DNA of 64,000 bases from Neostapfia colusana. Taxonomy: Eukaryota; Streptophyta; Magnoliopsida; Poales; Poaceae. Of this stretch, positions 33,088 through 43,764 are shown one piece after another. Position numbers and translations under genes: made by a program. Position 1 is the stretch's first letter, and every line of letters begins with the position of its first letter. The notes below the pieces were generated by a model. The model saw only the letters and a program-made list of their open reading frames with translations. It had not been told where the DNA came from and searched no databases. Location: positions 40,331,652 through 40,395,651 of the forward strand of contig JASWHV010000012.1 of the NCBI GenBank assembly GCA_030760725.1, in the 5' to 3' direction.

Positions 33088-36000
33088 ATGTCCGGAAGAG
33101 GAAAAGGACGTGCTGCCAACCCCGCCAACAACAATGATGAGGCATGCAACTCTCATCTTTCTGGAGGCCAGAACCGGGGTGGTCGCCGTGAAGAAGTTGA
33201 TCCTCTCCACCAAATGCTGGAGAATCAAAATCAGCTCATCCAGAACTTGACTCAAGTAGTGGCCAACTTGCATCAAGTTCCACCTCCACAAGCTGCACCA
33301 CGCCAACCAAGGTTGAGTGAGTTTCTAGGAACTCAACCTCCAAAGTTTGCAAGTGCTGCTGAACCTCTGGAGGCAGATGATTGGCTGAAGACCATTGAAA
33401 GTAAGATGAGAATCATACAATGCCAAGGGTATGAGAGGGCGCTGTTTGCCTCTCATCAATTGCAGGGACCTGCTGCTGATTGGTGGACCGCCTACGTGGC
33501 CGCCCATCATGACCCTGAGAGCATCACTTGGGAAGAGTTCAAGCGTAGCTTCCGCAACCATTACATCCCAAGAGGTGAACTCAAAAACAAGAGGAAAGAG
33601 TTTTTGGGACTGCAGCAGGGAAACATGACGGTGAGGGAATACCTCACTAAATTCACTCAACTATCCCGTTATGCTCCACGAGACATAGAGACAGATGAGC
33701 AGAAACAAGATTGTTTCGTGGAAGGACTTACCGCAGAGATGCAGTGTGCAATGTCCTCAAATGAGTATGAAAGCTTTCAAAAGATGGTGGACAGAGCATT
33801 TGTGGTGGAAAGGAAGCTGAAGGCCCTGGAAAATGAGAATAAGAGGAAGGCTGGGTGGTCACATCAAGCCTCAGGGAGCAACACCCGCCCACGTATGATG
33901 CAGCAACCTACGGGGCAGACGAGCCGTGCTGCGGTACCCTATTCAGCACCAAGAGGGTACAACCCAAACTACAGGCCTCCCGCAGCACCAGCACAGCCGC
34001 AACGTCAGTTTGTACAACAGCCTCGCCCCGCATATCCACCTCGACCAGCAGTGCAAGGACCCCCAAACCAACCCCAAGACAACAAGGGCCAAGCATCTAA
34101 GATTGGGGTGCAATGTTTCAGCTGTGGTGAAGTGGGGCACTACGCCCATAAGTGTCCAAAGAAGAAGCCCACGCAACCACAGCAGCAGAACGTAATGAGA
34201 GGACGGGTGAACCACGTCACTATGGAGGAAGCACAAGAGGCACCCGACGTGGTAGTTGGTAAGTTTCCTGCCAATTTACACCTTGCAACTCTGCTGTTTG
34301 ATTCTGGTGCTACCCATTCGTTCATTGCTCAAGGGTTTGTTAAGAAGCATGACCTAGCAACCACACAAATGAACCATATGCTAGCGGTAAATTCTCCAGG
34401 TGGAGAAATAAGGACAAGACAAGTGTGTCCCAAAGTGAACCTAGACATTAATGGGGTAGTATTTACCGCTAACCTCATAGTGATCGATTCACAAGGGATA
34501 GATATTATTTTGGGTATGGATTGGTTGACCAAACATAATGGAATCATCCATTGTTCGACCAGAACGGTGGAACTAACTCACCCTAGTGGCACAAGAGTAA
34601 AGTTCATAACGATACACGAGCCTAGGAGGGACATTAAATTAAATCAAGTAGAGGTGAAAGTTGAGGAAATCAGGACTATCAGGGAATATCCAGATGTTTT
34701 TCCGGAGGAGTTGCCAGGAATGCCTCCCGACCGTGACGTGGAATTCGCAATCGAGCTAGTACCGGGAACAGCCCCGATATACAAGAGACCTTATCGAATG
34801 GACTCCAAGCAGCTAGAAGAGCTCAAGGATCATTTAAGAGAATTGACGGAAAAGGGGTATGTTCGCCCTAGTTCCTCACCATGGGGAGCTCCGGTAATAT
34901 TTGTGCCTAAGAAAGATGGAACTCAAAGGTTATGCATGGATTACCGTGCCTTGAATGAGGTGACCATCAAGAATAAGTATCCATTACCCCGCATTGAAGA
35001 CTTGTTTGATCAGTTGAGGGGAGCTTGCGTGTTCTCGAAAATTGATCTCAGGTCGGGATACCACCAACTCAAGATAAGGCAATCTGATATTCCCAAGACA
35101 GCTTTCGTATCTCGGTACGGACTGTATGAATACACTGTCATGCCTTTCGGGCTAACCAATGCCCCGGCATATTTCATGTACCTCATGAACAAGGTATTCA
35201 TGGAATATCTGGACAAATTTGTGGTGGTTTTCATAGATGATATTCTCGTCTTCTCCAAAGATGAAGAAGAACATGAGAAACATCTAAGGTTGGTGTTACA
35301 GAGGCTGAGAGAACACCAACTATATGCCAAGTTGAGCAAGTGTGAGTTTTGGCTAAAGAGAGTTCCCTTTTTAGGACATATAATCTCGGAGGGAGGAATC
35401 TCCATAGATCCCGCCAAAATCGAAGATATCCAGAAATGGAAAACCCCTGAAAATGTCGGGGAAGTTCGAAGCTTTTTGGGATTGGCTGGATACTATCGAC
35501 GATTTATTGAGGGATTCTCCAAGATCTCGAGACCTCTCACCAAACTGTTGGAAAAGGGAATTACATTCACTTGGACGCCACAGTGCGATACGAGCTTTCA
35601 GGAGCTAAAGAAGAGATTGACAACAGCCCCCGTGTTGGTTATGCCAGATATGCAGAAAAATTTCACGGTGTACTGCGATGCCTCTGGAAACGGGTTGGGA
35701 TGTGTTCTCATGCAAGAGGGACATGTCGTGGCATATGCATCCCGGCAGCTTCGGAAGCACGAGAAGAACTATCCTACACATGACTTAGAACTAGCTGCAG
35801 TGGTACACGCGTTGAAAATTTGGCGGCACTATTTGATGGGGAAGAGGACAGAGATATATACGGATCATAAGAGTTTGAAGTACATATTCACACAGCCAGA
35901 TCTCAACCTTAGACAAAGGAGATGGTTAGAGCTAATCAATGACTTTGATGTAGGCATCAACTATCATCCCGGGAAAGCAAACGTCGTGGCCGATGCTTTG

Positions 36001-37557
36001 AGTCGGAAAGTGCAGATCAATAAGTTGAGCTTGAAGGATATGCCTGCAGAATTGAAGGACGAGGTTATAAGGCTCAATCTATGTCTAGTAAATAGTGGTG
36101 GAGCCATCGCCATGGAAGTGGACTCCACACTTGAGCGAGACATACGCGAGGGACAAAAGAATGATGAGAAGATACAAGAGATCAGACAGCTCATCAAGGA
36201 AAATAAAGCTCCTGGTTTTAGAGAGGATGAACAAGGAACGGTGTGGCACGGGAAAAGGATCTGTGTGCCAGAAGTAAAGGAGATTCGTAAATTAATTTTG
36301 AAGGAGGCTCACGATTCCGACTATTCCATTCATCCTGGGAGTACGAAGATGTATCAGGACCTCAAAAGCAGGTATTGGTGGTATGGCATGAAGCGAGATG
36401 TCGCGGAACATGTTGCCCTATGTGACACATGTCAGTTGGTGAAAGCAGAACATCAATGACCCGCGGGATTGCTGCAACCACTCAAAGTACCTGAATGGAA
36501 GTGGGAAGAGATCAGCATGGATTTTGTCGTGGGATTGCCTAGGACCCAGTCCGGGTATGATTCAATATGGGTTATTATTGATAGGCTAACCAAGGTAGCT
36601 CATTTCATTCCGGTGAAGGAAAGCTACAGCGGAACCAAATTGGCAGAATTGTACATGTCAAGGATTGTGTGTTACCATGGAGTGCCAAAGAAGATAGTGT
36701 CGGACCGAGGGACACAGTTCACCTCGAGGTTTTGGCAAAAGTTGCATGAAACCATGGGAACCCATCTGAATTTCAGTTCTGCCTATCATCCCCAAACTGA
36801 CGGACAGACGGAGAGAACCAATCAGATCCTTGAAGATATGCTAAGGGCATGTGCACTCAAAAACAATAGGAGTTGGGACAAGAACCTACCGTATGCGGAG
36901 TTTTCCTATAACAACAGTTATCAAGCTAGTATGAAGATGTCACCGTTTGAAGCTTTGTATGGAAGGAAATGCAGAACTCCCCTATTTTGGAACCAAACAG
37001 GAGAAAGTAAAGTGTTTGGTCCAGAAGTGCTACAAGAAGCCGAGGCAAAGGTGAGGGAGATTCGCAACAACTTGAGGATAGCACAGACACGCCAGAAGAG
37101 TTATGCTGATGTACGAAGAAGAGAGCTCGTTTTCAACGTGGGAGACTATGTTTATCTCAAGGTGTCCCCTATCAGAGGACTTCGTCGGTTCAAGGTGAAA
37201 GGGAAGTTGTCACCTCGATACATCGGACCCTTTCAAGTTTTGGAAAGAAAAGGCGAAGTGGCGTACCAGCTAGAGTTACCGGTTCATCTATCGGACGTGC
37301 ACGATGTATTCCATGTGTCACAACTCAAGAAATGCCTGAGGACGCCTGAAGAGGTGTTACCCATAAATGAAGTGGATGTAGCTGAGGATTTGTCTTATGC
37401 CGAGCAACCATACAAGATTTTGGAGACAATGGAACGCCTCACCAGAAATAAAAGAATCCGGATGTGCAAGGTGCAGTGGAAGCATCACTCAAAAGAAGAA
37501 GCCACCTGGGAACGGGAAGATGAGTTTAAGGCACAATTTCCGGAATTGTTTTCTTAG
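33088..37557 (+). pseudogene. Gag-Pol polyprotein of E1, intact except for one stop
   Basis: A single frame of 1490 codons, broken only by TGA at 36457-36459. Domains by residue: Gag capsid about 90-220 (EPLEADDWLKTIESKMRI, ADWWTAYVAAHHDPESITW), CCHC knuckle CFSCGEVGHYAHKC 343-356, protease Asp405-Ser-Gly in LLFDSGATHSFI, RT with VVFIDDILVFS (Asp717-Asp718), RNase H with FTVYCDASGNGLGCVL (Asp864), integrase zinc module ending LCDTCQLVKAEHQ just before the stop. Beyond it come the D,D(35)E core (DFVVGLP, VSDRGTQF, DGQTERTNQILED), a GPY/F-like module (KLSPRYIGPFQVLERKGEVA) and a chromodomain-type end (MCKVQWKHHSKEEATWERED). The stop replaces an Arg codon present in E2 and A, probably CGA to TGA by deamination. 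Without readthrough, integrase is lost. Confidence 0.95.
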
Positions 37558-37588
37558 AAACACCAATCTCGAGGACGAGATTTCTTTT

Positions 37589-37602
37589 AAGGGGGGTAGA
37601 GC
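37589..37602 (+). other. Polypurine tract of E1
   Basis: AAGGGGGGTAGAGC lies directly before the 3' LTR and would prime plus-strand DNA. Family E2 has the same tract on the minus strand near 57920-57940. Confidence 0.85.
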
Positions 37603-40600
37603 TGTAACACCCCAAATTTTTAGTCAAGACTCAAATTTTGATTTAGAACCATAAACCATGTTCAGAGGGGAATTTAGAAATTTTTGGACGTATTGCATGT
37701 TTTGCAAAAATTCAAATTCAAACTGGAATTCAAATTATACTCAAAACAGAAAAGAAATGAAAAAGAAAAAGGAAAACCAGAAAAAAACTGGCCAGTGGGC
37801 CGAAACCCCAGCCGGCCCAGCTAACCCCCGCGCAGCCCGCCCCCGCGCGCGCCGCGCTGCCCCTCGCTGACATGTGGGACCCGCATGTCATCCCTAACCC
37901 GAGCCCCCGCGACCCCGGACTTCTTTCCCCGCGCGCGCGCTCGATCTTAACCGATTGGAAACTCGTTCCCGCAGCCGAATTTCGGTCCTAGCGGACTCCA
38001 ACTCGATCACAACAGAACCACCGCCCTCCCCCGGCTATAAAAACAACCGATCCGATCAGTTTTTCTCACGCGATCGCCGATTTTCACTCCGGTGAGCACC
38101 GAGACTTCGCCGGTGAATTCTGGCCGATCTAAGCTCGGAAACTCTGATCTAACTCGTTGGTCTTGATCCACCGCCTCCGGGGAACTTTGCAGGTGCAGAA
38201 AACCCGAAGACTTACGGTGCAAATCCAGCTCCGACGAGCTTCGCCGTGGTTTTGCCTCGGACCTCGCCGCCGAGCACTTTCCAGGACCCCCGAGCTCGAG
38301 AAAACCCCCGAGGTGAGATCCCTGACCTCCCCTCTACCGATCTAGGCCATAAGATCACAGTTCTAGGCAGAATTCTCGAGGATCCGAAAGTTTCCGGCGA
38401 GATCGCCGCTTCCCGCCGCCGTGCGCCGCCGGCAGCGCCGCCCGCGCTCGATCAGAGCGACGTGGCCGCTTGTGCGCCGTTTATTTTAAATCGCACGGTA
38501 GACTTTAAAACCCCGCGTACCGGTTCGATGTTATAATCTCAGCCGTCGGTTTAAAATCAGACGGTCCACGTCAGCCCCGCGTTATAAAGACTGGAATTCT
38601 TACGTGCTACCCCTTGGGGTTCTCTGGAATTGAGAGCTAGCCCCAGAAACTTCAGATCTAGCCCCTGGAACTCCAGAAAATCATGTAAATTCATTTAAAA
38701 ATCAGTTTTAGCCCCTGGACTTAATAGAAATTAAGAAAAACACCTCTGAAAAGTGTAGCTAGACCCCTGGAAATTATGAAAATGATATTATAGACCCTGT
38801 AATGGGGTGAATTCATTATTTTAGCTCTGTTTAGTATTTAATTTAGAAAATTGAATATGTAACTAGTGTTTAAATATTAAAAAGGGGGACAAACATAATT
38901 GTCAAATTTATTAAAAACTTTCTCAGTACTTAGAAAACTTTGGAGTGAGATAAAAATATATTTTTAGGCTGAAATAAATCTGTTTCATCTATTATTCACA
39001 TTTAATAGTATAGGGACACATTTTTAAGTAAAGAATAGTTAAAGAAAAATAGGGAAAATAATTATGAAATAGTATACATCAGAAGCCAAGGTCAAAATAT
39101 GATCTTAAATTATTTAGGACCAGAACCTAATCTGTTTAGGTAGTGTGTATTACTAATTTAATAATAAAATGCACAATTATGCATAAGAATATAAATCTGA
39201 AAATATAGAAACTAGTAAATGATAAATGGAGTTTCTAAAGTACAAAGAATTCAGTTTAGGGTTGATAGAAATTATGAAGGCACATATGGAGAAGAAAAAT
39301 ACTTTTCATACATACTTGGTAGTTTAATATATAAGGAATTTATTTAAAACTGAAACACACATATATATATATGTATATATATATATAGTATGTGAGTATA
39401 AATATGAACACCAAAGTAGGAATCATACACATGTAAATAAAAGTGTATGCAAGCCCCAAATCAACACACATAGAGTACCCATAACACATAAAATGGTAAA
39501 GAAACTTTCATAAATGTGAATGTGTGGTTTGTATGAAGTAGAAGTGTGAACTATGTCTTATGATTGTTGTTTTTCTTTTGCTATGTGTGATGGTATGAAG
39601 TAGAACCTGCTCAAGAACAAGTTATTCAATTCCAAGACCAAGACTACCCATTTCAAGAGCAGCAAGAAGGAGGCAAGTGTCCTTGACCACTTTGATCCTA
39701 TGCTAGGATGTGTAGATAGAATTATTTGCATTGTCAAGTTAAATATGAAACCCATGCTAGGAAGTTTCCCTAGAATTGCATTACCTTATTTCCTTGAAGC
39801 TTGGGTTGGGATTTATTTTGTCATGTCATTTATATACATGCATATGCTTAGCCATGCTTAGAATGGGATAATTGGGACATGAGATCATCAGTTTACATTA
39901 CCATACTCTTGAATGAGCTATTATGAGTTATGTAGAGGTAGGGATCAAGGCAAGTTGGATGTTTTGGTTGTGTGCTGGGTGCACGAGACTTGGGTTTGTG
40001 TTTAGTACTTGCCTGGATCCTAAGGACCGGTTCATGGAGCATGTAACCCGGCTTTACAGTGCCAACCACATGCTGAGATGGGGCAGCTTAGCCAATTAAT
40101 TAGGTGTATCCCCGGCGTAGTATGGGTGTGTTGGATGGTGCGGGGAATAGGAGTCAGCTGGACTACCATATGAACCGCAAGGCTCAAGAGGGGGCCACTG
40201 CAGCGGGGTTGGAGCCTCTTGTATGCTGTTAGGGGTGAAACCTCAGTGGGCCCACGCTCGTCGGGAATCCCTTTGTAAAGGCTTCGTAGTGATCTCTTGG
40301 CCACACACCTGGGAAGTGTGAATGTGGATCGTAGCCACTGGCATAATGGAGGTTCTTTTAGTCCACCCGACAACGGGGGATGAAATCACTACTTGTGGGT
40401 ACAGTGGTACAAACTCTGCAGAGTCAAAACTGTCTTGACAGCCGTGCTCACGGTTAAGAGCGGCCTGGACTTATTCATGATTAGAGAATTGACGGTTTTG
40501 GAAGTTAAGCGGGGAGCTTAACATTGGAAATGATGATTATGGTTATTGGTTTATGATGATGGGATGGGAGATTTGGATCATTTCACCTGTGTAGTAATGT

Positions 40601-41066
40601 AGGTGCTTAATAAGCTAAGGTGATAGGTATTAATTGCGTAGTGCTTTAACCATGAGTTCAACCTCTCCTTGTTCTAGCCATGCATGATATAATTTTCCCA
40701 CACTTGCTGAGTACCATTGGTACTCAACCTTGCATATTTGTTGGTTTATATTGCTGCTCAGGTCAAGATAATGAGGTGGGGTATACTGACCAAGATTTTG
40801 GACCCGAGGAAGGTTTTTAGGTTCATGAAGACCCCCGGGCAACACCTGTGATGGAGCCCTAAAGAATAATATTCCGCTGCTAGTTTATTTACTTGTGATG
40901 AAGCATTAGTGTTCATTGAGACATTTGTGATGTAAGACTTATTTATATTCGACACCTGGCTTGTAATAAATGATGCTTCACTATTTGTCATCACATGTAT
41001 GAGAAAATGATCCTGGCATACATGTGATATTCACTTGGTTGTTCTTCGGAAAAACCGGGTGTGACA
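37603..41066 (+). mobile_element. 3' LTR of E1
   Basis: 3464 bp, offset 9267 bp from the 5' LTR and almost identical to it. The length difference is explained by one extra A near 39055 and one extra TA in the dinucleotide run near 39361. Ends CCGGGTGTGACA followed by AGCTT. Confidence 0.97.
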
Positions 41067-41757
41067 AGCTTGCCGTATGCTGAATTCTCATATAACACAG
41101 TTACCAAGCCAGCTTGAAGGTGTCACCTTTCGAAGCATTGTATGGTAGACGATGTAGAACACCGCTGTTCTGGAATGAGACTGGAGAAAGCCAAGTATTT
41201 GGACTCAAAGTGCTGCAAGACGCCGAAAAGCAAGTCCAAACGATACGTGAAAACTTAAAGGCCGCTCAGTCCCGACAAAAAGACTATGCAGACAATAGGA
41301 GAAGGAGTTTGACATTCGAAGTTGGAGACTTCGTATATCTTAAGGTGTCGCCTACCTGAGGCCAATGACGGTTCAACGTCAAAGGCAACTTAGCGCCTCG
41401 TTACATCGGGCCATTCAAGATATTGGGCAAGCGAGGAGAGGTAACCTATCAACTAGAGCTGCCAACGCACCTCTCCGACGTGCATGACGTATTTCACTTA
41501 TCCCATCTTAATAAGTGCCTAAGAGTACCAGAAGAACAAGTACCGATGGATGAGCTAGAACTTCAGTAGGATCTGACCTACGCGAAACACCCCTTCAAAA
41601 TCTTGGACGTAAAGGAAAGGGTCACGAGGAACAAAGTAATCCATTGGTGCAAGGTACAATGAAGTCATCACACGGAAGTCGAAACTACATGGGAACGTGA
41701 GGAAGACCTCAAGACGGAATTCCCTCATCTTTTCTCCACTCTATCGAATCTCGAGGG
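41067..41757 (+). pseudogene. C-part of integrase of element A after E1, broken
   Basis: After the AGCTT duplication the A integrase resumes with LPYAEFSYN, then SPFEALYGRRCRTPLFWNET, VGDFVYLKVSP, the GPY/F-like LAPRYIGPFKILGKRGEVTY, HLSDVHDVFHLSHLNKCL and the chromodomain-type end (WCKVQ.SHHTEVETTWERE). Stops at about 41126, 41357, 41369, 41568 and 41660 break it. Confidence 0.9.
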
Positions 41758-41784
41758 CGAGATTCATTTTAATGGGGCTAGGTT
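41758..41784 (+). other. Polypurine tract region of element A
   Basis: GAGATTCATTTTAATGGGGC and TAGGTT precede the LTR start at 41785; a purine-rich but decayed tract. Confidence 0.6.
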
Positions 41785-42516
41785 TGTAACACCTCAAAAT
41801 TACTACCATGCATTGCATACATTTTTCATATAGAGAAGCATTTAAAAAGAAGAAATAAAGAGAGTAATATAGAAGCAAATAAAATAATAAAAGGAAATAA
41901 AAATGGAAAATAATGAAAATAAATAGAAGAAGAAAATAAATAACAATAAAAAGAAAAATAAAAAATAAATAAAATAGCCAAATTTGGCAACCCCCAATTT
42001 TCCCCAAAATTCCCCAATTTTCCCCCAAATTCCCCTCTCCCCAAATTTTCCCAATTTTCCTGATTTTTCCCAAATTCCCCCAAGTCAATTTTTACCCACA
42101 TTTGGGGGGAATTTCCCTCAATTTTGGCTGCATCACTTAGGGGGGGGGACCCGAATGGGCCCCACCCCTAGGCCGCAGTCCATTAGGGGTGGAAACCCTA
42201 GCTCCCCCCATTTTTTGATCTTTGTGGGCTTTTATTTTCTCAATTAATCTCAGCCATTGGTGGAAAATAAATAATAAAATCTCAGCCCCTAGCTCCCACT
42301 TCTTTTAAAATTAAATCTCAGCCATTGGATAATTGGGTTGCTAAAATCATAGCCACCCTAGCTCTTTTTACCCCTTTATAAATAAAACCCTCCCCCCTAG
42401 CCGCCAAAACCACCTTTCTATTTTGGCCACCGCCCCCTCTCCCCTGCTTCCAAGGCTTGGTCGCCGCCCTCTAGCAGGAGTTTGGCCTCCGCCAAAGCTC
42501 CGTCACGCCTCACCGT
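41785..42516 (+). mobile_element. 3' LTR of element A, first 732 bp
   Basis: Starts TGTAACACCTCAAAATTACT and matches 20140-20870 of the 5' LTR with several percent differences and indels. TATA box at 42377-42384. It is cut at 42517 after ACCGT (42512-42516); the rest does not reappear in the window. Confidence 0.88.
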
Positions 42517-43495
42517 TGTGACGCCCCGGTTCTGTGAGGAACCTGGACTGATGCGCATGTGTGCCCAGGATGTTCATCACACATACACATTTAATCCACA
42601 AACTGAATTCAGAATATATATAACCACGAATGAATATGTTCAAGTATTTTATTACATCAATCTCTATTATAGCGGAAGTCTCTAATCTATTCTAGCAGCG
42701 GAAGTCTTTGTTCTAGCAGCGGAAGTCTTCTAATCTATAGCGGAAGCAAACTAAGCAGTAGCAGCGGCTCCATCTCTACTCCACAGGCAAGGTTGAGGGT
42801 GGATCACACTCCTAAAACTCCACGTGGTCTTCATAGTACTCCTCTCCTGTTGCTGATGATGTATGATAATGCAAGGGTGAGTACATGACGTACTCAGCAA
42901 GTGCGAAAAGTATGACATGTATCTTACAACAAGGTAGGTATAAAAAGACGCATTGCATAAAAGAAAAGTTTATTTCATAAATCATGATAAAACAGCAACT
43001 AGCTTTTAAGTGAATGTAATCCCAACATGTATTTAAACATCAACATACCTCCATCATGATTCACCACTTTTCATGTCTCATCAGACATTCATCTTTCTCA
43101 ACTTTTCACATGCTCATGAATACCATCTCGTATTCACTACCATCTCATCTCATAACTGAGATCAAATCTCATTGCTATGACTCAACAATCATGCAACAAA
43201 TCTCATTACCCGGACTCAACAGTCCCGAAAACCAAATTCAAAGACCAAACCATAACCAAACCAATAACCAAAACTAAATACCATCCCAATAACCATCCCA
43301 TCTAATCATGTGAGTTGTCCAGACGCTTGTGACCGGAAGCACGGCTATAGTGATAGTTTTACACTCTGCAGAGGTCGAACCACTTTACCCACAAGTTTGT
43401 GATTTCGTCACCCGTCGGCGACTGCAGAACCTCCATTATACCAGTACACAACCGTCGGTGTATGGCCAAGAGATCACAAAATAGCCTTTACCAGA
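42517..43495 (-). mobile_element. Family-A-like LTR end, minus strand
   Basis: Read on the minus strand the end is ..CCGGGGCGTCACA, and the stretch carries the family-A U5 blocks (ACTTGCTGAGTACGTCATG near 42885-42903; CTCTGCAGAG near 43371; the AAATAGCCTTTAC word near 43479). GCGGAAGTC is repeated several times near 42674-42750. It is attached to the D-type LTR at 43765; whether it is the native end of that LTR or a separate insertion is unclear. Confidence 0.65.
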
Positions 43496-43566
43496 GCTAC
43501 GCACGTGAGACCTCCGCTGACTGCATCCTACCCCCTGCTGGGTCTCAATTTCACATTCTTAAGCAT

Positions 43567-43610
<44 letters not shown>

Positions 43611-43637
43611 TATTCATTTCTTTCTTTCTTTCTTTCT
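43567..43637 (+). repeat. (CTTT)n microsatellite
   Basis: About 17 units of CTTT, interrupted once near 43611-43617. It lies in a 270-bp stretch (43496-43764) that I could not assign, exactly between the family-A-like LTR end and the D-type LTR. Confidence 0.95.
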
Positions 43638-43764
43638 ATCCTGTGTGATAAAATTCCTATCTCGCGAGTAGATTCCAACCACTCGACTTCTACCGAGATC
43701 CTAAGAACATTAGCATGACATTTTCTACTCATCGAGTTGTAAACTACCCAATCCTCCATAGGCG

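Larger units (their letters stand above)
28336..41066 (+). mobile_element. Young full-length chromovirus E1 (Ty3/gypsy), 12.7 kb
   Basis: The element is flanked by AGCTT at 28331-28335 and 41067-41071 and lies inside the integrase gene of element A. It has two LTRs of 3461 and 3464 bp, primer site, accessory frame, a nearly intact Gag-Pol frame, polypurine tract and 3' LTR. The two LTRs differ at only five substitutions that I found (28722, 29378, about 29926, 31098, 31324) and two small indels, so the insertion is very recent. It belongs to the same family as E2 at the right end of the window. Confidence 0.97.
20140..42516 (+). mobile_element. Chromovirus element A (Ty3/gypsy), interrupted by E1
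   Basis: Structure in order: 5' LTR (20140-22923), primer site, accessory frame, gag, pol to 28335, insertion of E1 (28336-41066), rest of pol (41067-41757), polypurine tract and the start of the 3' LTR (41785-42516), which is cut at 42517. Its left target-duplication candidate is ACCCG (20135-20139). Many stops and frameshifts show that it is older than E1. Order gag-PR-RT-RH-IN is that of Ty3/gypsy, and the integrase tail is of chromovirus type. Confidence 0.9.
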
